Assembly: GCF_024972775.1 (NCBI RefSeq) | Contig: NZ_CP092282.1 | Location: forward strand, 1,488,001 to 1,552,000 | DNA length: 64,000 nt | Direction: 5' to 3' | From: Dehalobacter sp. DCM | GTDB taxonomy: Bacteria; Bacillota; Desulfitobacteriia; Desulfitobacteriales; Syntrophobotulaceae | Part shown: positions 59,795 to 64,000 of the stretch, in pieces | How the letters are laid out: each line of letters starts with the position of its first letter | Position numbering within the stretch: the first letter of the stretch is position 1 | Program-made: the position numbers and the translations under genes | The notes under the pieces: model-generated | Databases searched by the model: none | Told to the model about the DNA's origin: nothing | Seen by the model: only the letters and a program-made list of their open reading frames with translations

Positions 59795-60985
59795 ATGAAG
59801 CTTTCGTTGAGGGAAAAATATCTGCTTTTCGGATTAGCGGGAATTATCGTACTCATTATTTATTATTTATTTGTTTTTCAGCCGCAGTGGCAAAACCTGA
59901 CTCAGCTTCAAGCCCAGGCAGCTGCAAATGCCAAGCTCATTGCGGATATTAAAGAATTTCAGCAGCCGGACAGCGTCATAGCGGAAGAGTATAAGCTGAT
60001 GAAGGCCAAGGTTGATAACCAGACCCGGATGTTTTTCCCGCTTAACAGTCAGGACAAGACGATCATCACGGTTGATCAGCTTCTAAGTTCAGCGGATTTA
60101 AGCGGCAAGGCGCTCAGCTTTGCCTATCCGGTACTTAAGACGGATACTGCGGTAGCGGCTTCCGGCGGTTCAACCGAGATGACATACTATTTGCATGACC
60201 TGCTGGCAGGCTCTCAGGCGGCAGGTACACCTGGTGCGGCAATTAATCCGAATAACCAGATTCCGAGCATGGATCTGACGATCCAGTTTAACGGTTCATA
60301 TAGCAGCTTGCTTTCCTTCTTAAGTAAAACAGAAGCCTTGGAAAAGAAGATGTTTCTTAAAAGTATGACAATCACCCCAAGCACAGAAACAGCCGGGGTG
60401 TCGGGTAACGTTGTTTTCCGTTTGTATTTACTGCCTAAGTTCAATGGTGCCGATGCGGACTTCTTAAACTGGGATATCCAGGGGACATACGGCACTGCCA
60501 ATCCGTTTGTCGCGGTTGGCGGCACCGTTGCCGCCTCGCAGGCTCCTTCTGCCTCCGCCGCGGTACAGACATCACCCACCGATTTTTTAATGTCGGTTGC
60601 ACCGGTCACGGCCGATATTCCGGCAGTTATCCTTGGCAAAAGCAACGACTATACACGGAGCAGCTATGTCTACAGCGATGAACAGACTTTCGTCAGTGTG
60701 TCGATCCGGTTGACTGAAAAAGAAGGAAAATACTATTATCAGTTTACCAATGCCGGCGATACCTATCCCAAAACTGGAACCCCGGAAGAATTTGTGCCGA
60801 TTGGTAATAATCTATCGTTGGCTGTCTACTCCGCAGTGCGAAACCAACAAAACGACCAGAACGGTGTCAACCTGACTATATCAAATGATACAGACAAGCC
60901 GTTTACTGTCCAGATCCTGAATGATGATACAAAAAGTCCAAGAATAAAGATTGTCAAGACCAGTGGAGAGGTTCGTATCCAGTAA
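59795..60985 (+). CDS. pilO: type IV pilus assembly protein PilO-like
   Basis: A 396-residue protein, longer than typical PilO (about 200). Membrane segment at about 9-29, coiled coil, then a PilO-type domain (about 60-225), followed by an extra ~170-residue domain (from about 240) of unknown type. Follows pilN by 15 bases with GGAGGTGG. The extension is probably extracytoplasmic. Family assignment rests on position and topology. Confidence 0.8.
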   Translation: MKLSLREKYLLFGLAGIIVLIIYYLFVFQPQWQNLTQLQAQAAANAKLIADIKEFQQPDSVIAEEYKLMKAKVDNQTRMFFPLNSQDKTIITVDQLLSSADLSGKALSFAYPVLKTDTAVAASGGSTEMTYYLHDLLAGSQAAGTPGAAINPNNQIPSMDLTIQFNGSYSSLLSFLSKTEALEKKMFLKSMTITPSTETAGVSGNVVFRLYLLPKFNGADADFLNWDIQGTYGTANPFVAVGGTVAASQAPSASAAVQTSPTDFLMSVAPVTADIPAVILGKSNDYTRSSYVYSDEQTFVSVSIRLTEKEGKYYYQFTNAGDTYPKTGTPEEFVPIGNNLSLAVYSAVRNQQNDQNGVNLTISNDTDKPFTVQILNDDTKSPRIKIVKTSGEVRIQ

Positions 60986-61002
60986 AGTTTGGGGGGGATG
61001 AA

Positions 61003-61752
61003 ATGGAACAGAAAAGAAGAAATCAGGACGGGTTTACCCTGATTGAAGTTCTGGTGAGTCTGGCCATCCTGGGGATCGTGATTATGCCAATTGCCGCTTT
61101 CTTTTCCAATTCTGTCCACTATAACCAGATATCAAAGAAGCAGCTGCAGGCCAACCAAATAGCACAGTCGTATATTGAAAATTATAAAAGCAAATCGTTT
61201 AGCGAGTTGAATACGATCATCAATAACGGCAGCTTCGGGATGATGCCTCCGATCCATGATACCGGTAATCGTGTCGATATCCAGGTAAAGGTGGAAGCGG
61301 TTAAGTCAGTCTCAGATATTTCATACTCCCATACGTTTTACAATTTCTCCGCCTATGACGGGGAAACATTAACCCTGATTGCAGACGACACGAGCAATAC
61401 CGTTGCGTTGATGAGCTCAAGTGTTGTAGAGAGTTTTGCCAGCGATTTCGCGTCGCCGGTCAAGGTCAAATTCAAACTACCCGACGCTGCCTTGCCTCTG
61501 AGTGGGGGAATCACGATCAATATCGATAACCAAACCGCGCAGAAGCTGGAAATTTATCATGAAGCCGGGGACAAACTCCTCTTCGTTCCGACTTTGGGAG
61601 ACAATGCCGTGATCGTCTTGGGGAGCGAACCGACGCCGGAAAGCTCCGCACAGGAACAAGGCGCGAAAATAACGGTATGGGTTCTGCCCCTGAACGACAC
61701 AGACTTAGCTGACGCTATAACCGAGCTCAGTGTGGTAAAAATGGCCAATTAG
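61003..61752 (+). CDS. minor prepilin (PilV/GspI-like)
   Basis: A 249-residue prepilin with class III signal DGFTLIEVLVSLAILGIVI and Glu at +5. A minor pilin or pseudopilin that may prime pilus assembly. ATG after GGGGGG. Overlaps none; the next gene is 14 bases on. Confidence 0.85.
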   Translation: MEQKRRNQDGFTLIEVLVSLAILGIVIMPIAAFFSNSVHYNQISKKQLQANQIAQSYIENYKSKSFSELNTIINNGSFGMMPPIHDTGNRVDIQVKVEAVKSVSDISYSHTFYNFSAYDGETLTLIADDTSNTVALMSSSVVESFASDFASPVKVKFKLPDAALPLSGGITINIDNQTAQKLEIYHEAGDKLLFVPTLGDNAVIVLGSEPTPESSAQEQGAKITVWVLPLNDTDLADAITELSVVKMAN

Positions 61753-61766
61753 AGGAGGTGAATACA

Positions 61767-63965
61767 ATGCGGAGAAAGCTGATTCAATCGGACAAGGGTA
61801 TAACCATGGTCATGGTTATCATGGTCACCGCGATCTTAAGCATCTTAGGTATTGCTATTCTGACTCTGACGGTATCCAATCTCAAGGTGATGGCCAGTGA
61901 CAAAAACGTCAAGAATACGTTTTATATTGCCGACTCGGCAGTTGACCAGGCTTATGGTCTGCTTAGCGAACAGGTAAAAGCTGCCGCCAAGGCAGGCAAT
62001 GAGGCGATCAACATCGAAGTGGATACGATTATCGCCGACGAGCGGGTTAAGCTCCTGACCGATGAAACCTATGTCAGTCCTTGGTTGAACGCCGACGGAT
62101 CGTTGAAAGAGGACTATTTGATCCAGCAGGTGACAGACCCTTCGGCAGATTATTACGATGAGTTTTTGGATCTGTTTAAGACTGCTTTTGCCGGAAACAT
62201 GAACGGGAATACCGTGGCCAAGCTAACGGATACAACAAACAATAACTATAAACCCGTGCAGGGTGAAATTCCTGAAGCGGTTACCGTAAACGGTGCGATT
62301 ACTTCCTTTAATCCCGCAGATGGCAGCGGCACGCTGAGCATCCCGCTTACTTTTACGGTTAGAAAGACGATTAACGGTCAGGACATAACTCAGCAGATTT
62401 CCTCCACCTTTACCGTCGATGCCCCGGACAGGATCATTGGTTACCAGACGGAATCATCCATCGCTCTGCTTCATGATCAGCCGCTCTGGCGCACGGCGCT
62501 GGCCAGCTATAAAGACATCACGTTCTCCGGCAGCGCGGCCGATATTACTGTCAAAGGCGATATTTTTGCCTGCGGGACCAAACAAGGCGATTTATCCGAC
62601 ATGCGGAATTTCGGCGGGATCACAGCCGGAGCTGACGCGACGGACAATACGCATGTCTATGTTTATGGGGATGCTTACAGTTACGCCAACCTTCAGGTCA
62701 ATGCGGACAATTCCGGCATTTTTGTGAAACAAAATCCACTCACTGCCACCGGTGGGAACAGCTATATCGATAATCTGGTCGTCCAGCAGGGTACGACAGC
62801 CGGCACAGTCCAGGTTGATAACAATGTTTATGCCAAGGATGATATTGAAATGAACGGGACCAATGCCATGGTAAGCATAGGCAAGGACTACTACGGTTAT
62901 TCGATGGGGTTATCCGGAGTTGATATGAGCAGCAGCATCATTATCAATAGTGAGGATATTGACCAGGAAGAGGGTTCGTCGCTCCAGATCCTCGGCAATA
63001 CCTTTTTAGCAGGATCTTCTTATATCGATGATCCGACACCCTATCAGACCGGTGAAAGCGTTTCCGTCGTCGGCAATTATCGATCCTATGGCTATCTTGA
63101 ACCGGGGGATTTGGACAAATATTCCTTTCGCCAGGTCGGGGACTCCATGCTTTTAATGGATAAAAATCTGAATACTGACGGCACAGTCAGCAGCGATGTC
63201 ACAGCGGACGATAAGGCGCTACGGATTGTGGATATCTATACACGTTTCCTGAACTTCCTGAATATTGGATATAACGACCCGGTAGCTGAGGGCCAGCCCG
63301 TCGTGACCAACAGTGCTTCGGCGATCAACTTGCAAGGTTCGGTTCGTGCGGTGGGAGCCTTTATCAAAAACGGCATCCAATGGGTTCCGTTTAACTTAAA
63401 CGACGTAGCCGACAGGCAATCATACGAGAACCATTGGACAGCTGTCCTGAATCAGTTTACCAATGATTTTAGCAACAGAGTCAATACAGCCATGCTGTAT
63501 GATGGTTCCTCCTGGATCCGCAATAATGAAATCGATTCGACGGGGTCTATCAAGGAAGTCTCCTGTATCCAAAACCAAGATATTTATATTTTAGGACCGG
63601 AATACACGGCAGCGGATGTCCCGGCAGGCAGTATCGTCGTCACAGCACCGGGATCGCCATCGATGTTGTTTGGCGGACTGATCCTTACCAGCGGAAAGGT
63701 CTACGTCCTGGGGACGGTTACCTTCTATGGCTCGGTTATTGCCGGGGATAACATCGTGGTAAAAGACCAATACGCCAAGAATTTTATCGGCAATGAAAAC
63801 CTCGTCAAACACGTTGTGGCTGCGGAAGGGCTGGATGATTTATTCAAATCGCCGACAGGAGATACAGATCCGTTCAATTATGCCGGAGGCGGCGGCGCGC
63901 CGGATGAACTGAGCGCGAATCCCTATCAGAGCTTGATCAAGGTGCAAAATTGGCAACGGATGTAA
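61767..63965 (+). CDS. PilX-like pilus assembly protein, large
   Basis: A 732-residue protein with an N-terminal hydrophobic helix (about 13-33, GITMVMVIMVTAILSILGI) resembling PilX N-terminal domains, and a long beta-rich extracytoplasmic body with polymer-like repeats (GNTFLAG, GKDYYGYS), perhaps a bactofilin- or adhesin-like helix. ATG 61767 follows AGAGGAGG; GTG 61758 is too close. Probably a tip or minor pilus component. Confidence 0.75.
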   Translation: MRRKLIQSDKGITMVMVIMVTAILSILGIAILTLTVSNLKVMASDKNVKNTFYIADSAVDQAYGLLSEQVKAAAKAGNEAINIEVDTIIADERVKLLTDETYVSPWLNADGSLKEDYLIQQVTDPSADYYDEFLDLFKTAFAGNMNGNTVAKLTDTTNNNYKPVQGEIPEAVTVNGAITSFNPADGSGTLSIPLTFTVRKTINGQDITQQISSTFTVDAPDRIIGYQTESSIALLHDQPLWRTALASYKDITFSGSAADITVKGDIFACGTKQGDLSDMRNFGGITAGADATDNTHVYVYGDAYSYANLQVNADNSGIFVKQNPLTATGGNSYIDNLVVQQGTTAGTVQVDNNVYAKDDIEMNGTNAMVSIGKDYYGYSMGLSGVDMSSSIIINSEDIDQEEGSSLQILGNTFLAGSSYIDDPTPYQTGESVSVVGNYRSYGYLEPGDLDKYSFRQVGDSMLLMDKNLNTDGTVSSDVTADDKALRIVDIYTRFLNFLNIGYNDPVAEGQPVVTNSASAINLQGSVRAVGAFIKNGIQWVPFNLNDVADRQSYENHWTAVLNQFTNDFSNRVNTAMLYDGSSWIRNNEIDSTGSIKEVSCIQNQDIYILGPEYTAADVPAGSIVVTAPGSPSMLFGGLILTSGKVYVLGTVTFYGSVIAGDNIVVKDQYAKNFIGNENLVKHVVAAEGLDDLFKSPTGDTDPFNYAGGGGAPDELSANPYQSLIKVQNWQRM

Positions 63966-63983
63966 TGAAGCGAGGTTTTACCG

Positions 63984-64000
63984 ATGAAAGACGCCTTGAA
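63984..64000 (+). CDS. start of a further pil operon gene
   Basis: An ATG at 63984 (MKDAL) after GAAGCGAGG runs off the window 18 bases after the previous stop codon. Nothing more can be said. Confidence 0.5.

Overview
The window looks like chromosome from a low-to-moderate GC, endospore-forming Firmicute. The best fit is a Peptococcaceae-type clostridium (Dehalobacter/Desulfitobacterium-like), though the genus is inference. The backbone keeps the gene order known from Bacillus: nrnA-truB-ribF-rpsO-pnp-ylxY-(dacF)-mlpA, then ymxH-dapB-dpaA-dpaB-asd-dapG-dapA-rnjB. This includes both dipicolinate synthase genes, so the organism probably sporulates.

The backbone is interrupted between dut (ends 9128) and a small membrane gene (26649) by about 17 kb of accessory DNA. 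It starts with a vapC remnant fused to the end of dut. It then carries an arsR-acr3-arsC arsenic operon, two glycan/envelope genes, and a complete Agr-type peptide quorum-sensing locus. That locus has a LytTR regulator, a separate membrane protein, a short histidine kinase, AgrB, and a 49-residue AgrD too short for ordinary ORF calling. Next come an AT-rich stretch with a secreted matrixin-like protease and decayed genes, a 3.8 kb glycosyltransferase/UDP-sugar dehydrogenase cassette flanked by diverged direct repeats, and an OFA-type MFS transporter.

After rnjB (35.5 kb) lies a 14-gene tRNA operon with a strong promoter. Five copies of a small structured repeat sit in or just behind it. Each copy ends in a duplicate of the 3' end of a tRNA gene, and the best preserved ones begin with an inverted copy of the same tRNA segment. 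The repeat core has hairpins whose sequence changes while pairing is kept. This is the most unusual feature of the window. A yefM-yoeB toxin-antitoxin pair follows.

From 38.6 to 47 kb is a cyclic-di-GMP region: an orphan MshEN-type (PilB N-terminal) protein, a PAS/GAF/GGDEF/HD-GYP protein, an HD-GYP protein, and a substrate-binding lipoprotein paired with a dCache-HAMP-GGDEF cyclase. From 47.9 to 52.7 kb are two large LPxTG surface proteins separated by two small paralogous proteins. From 53 kb to the right edge is a type IV pilus operon (pilB, pilT, pilC, pilin, decayed prepilin peptidase, pilM, pilN, pilO, minor pilins). Together the right half reads as a surface-attachment module with c-di-GMP control.

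A second family of long interrupted palindromes is dispersed at about 8.6, 21.0, 26.2, 28.3 and 47.3 kb. Its stems also differ between copies with compensating changes.
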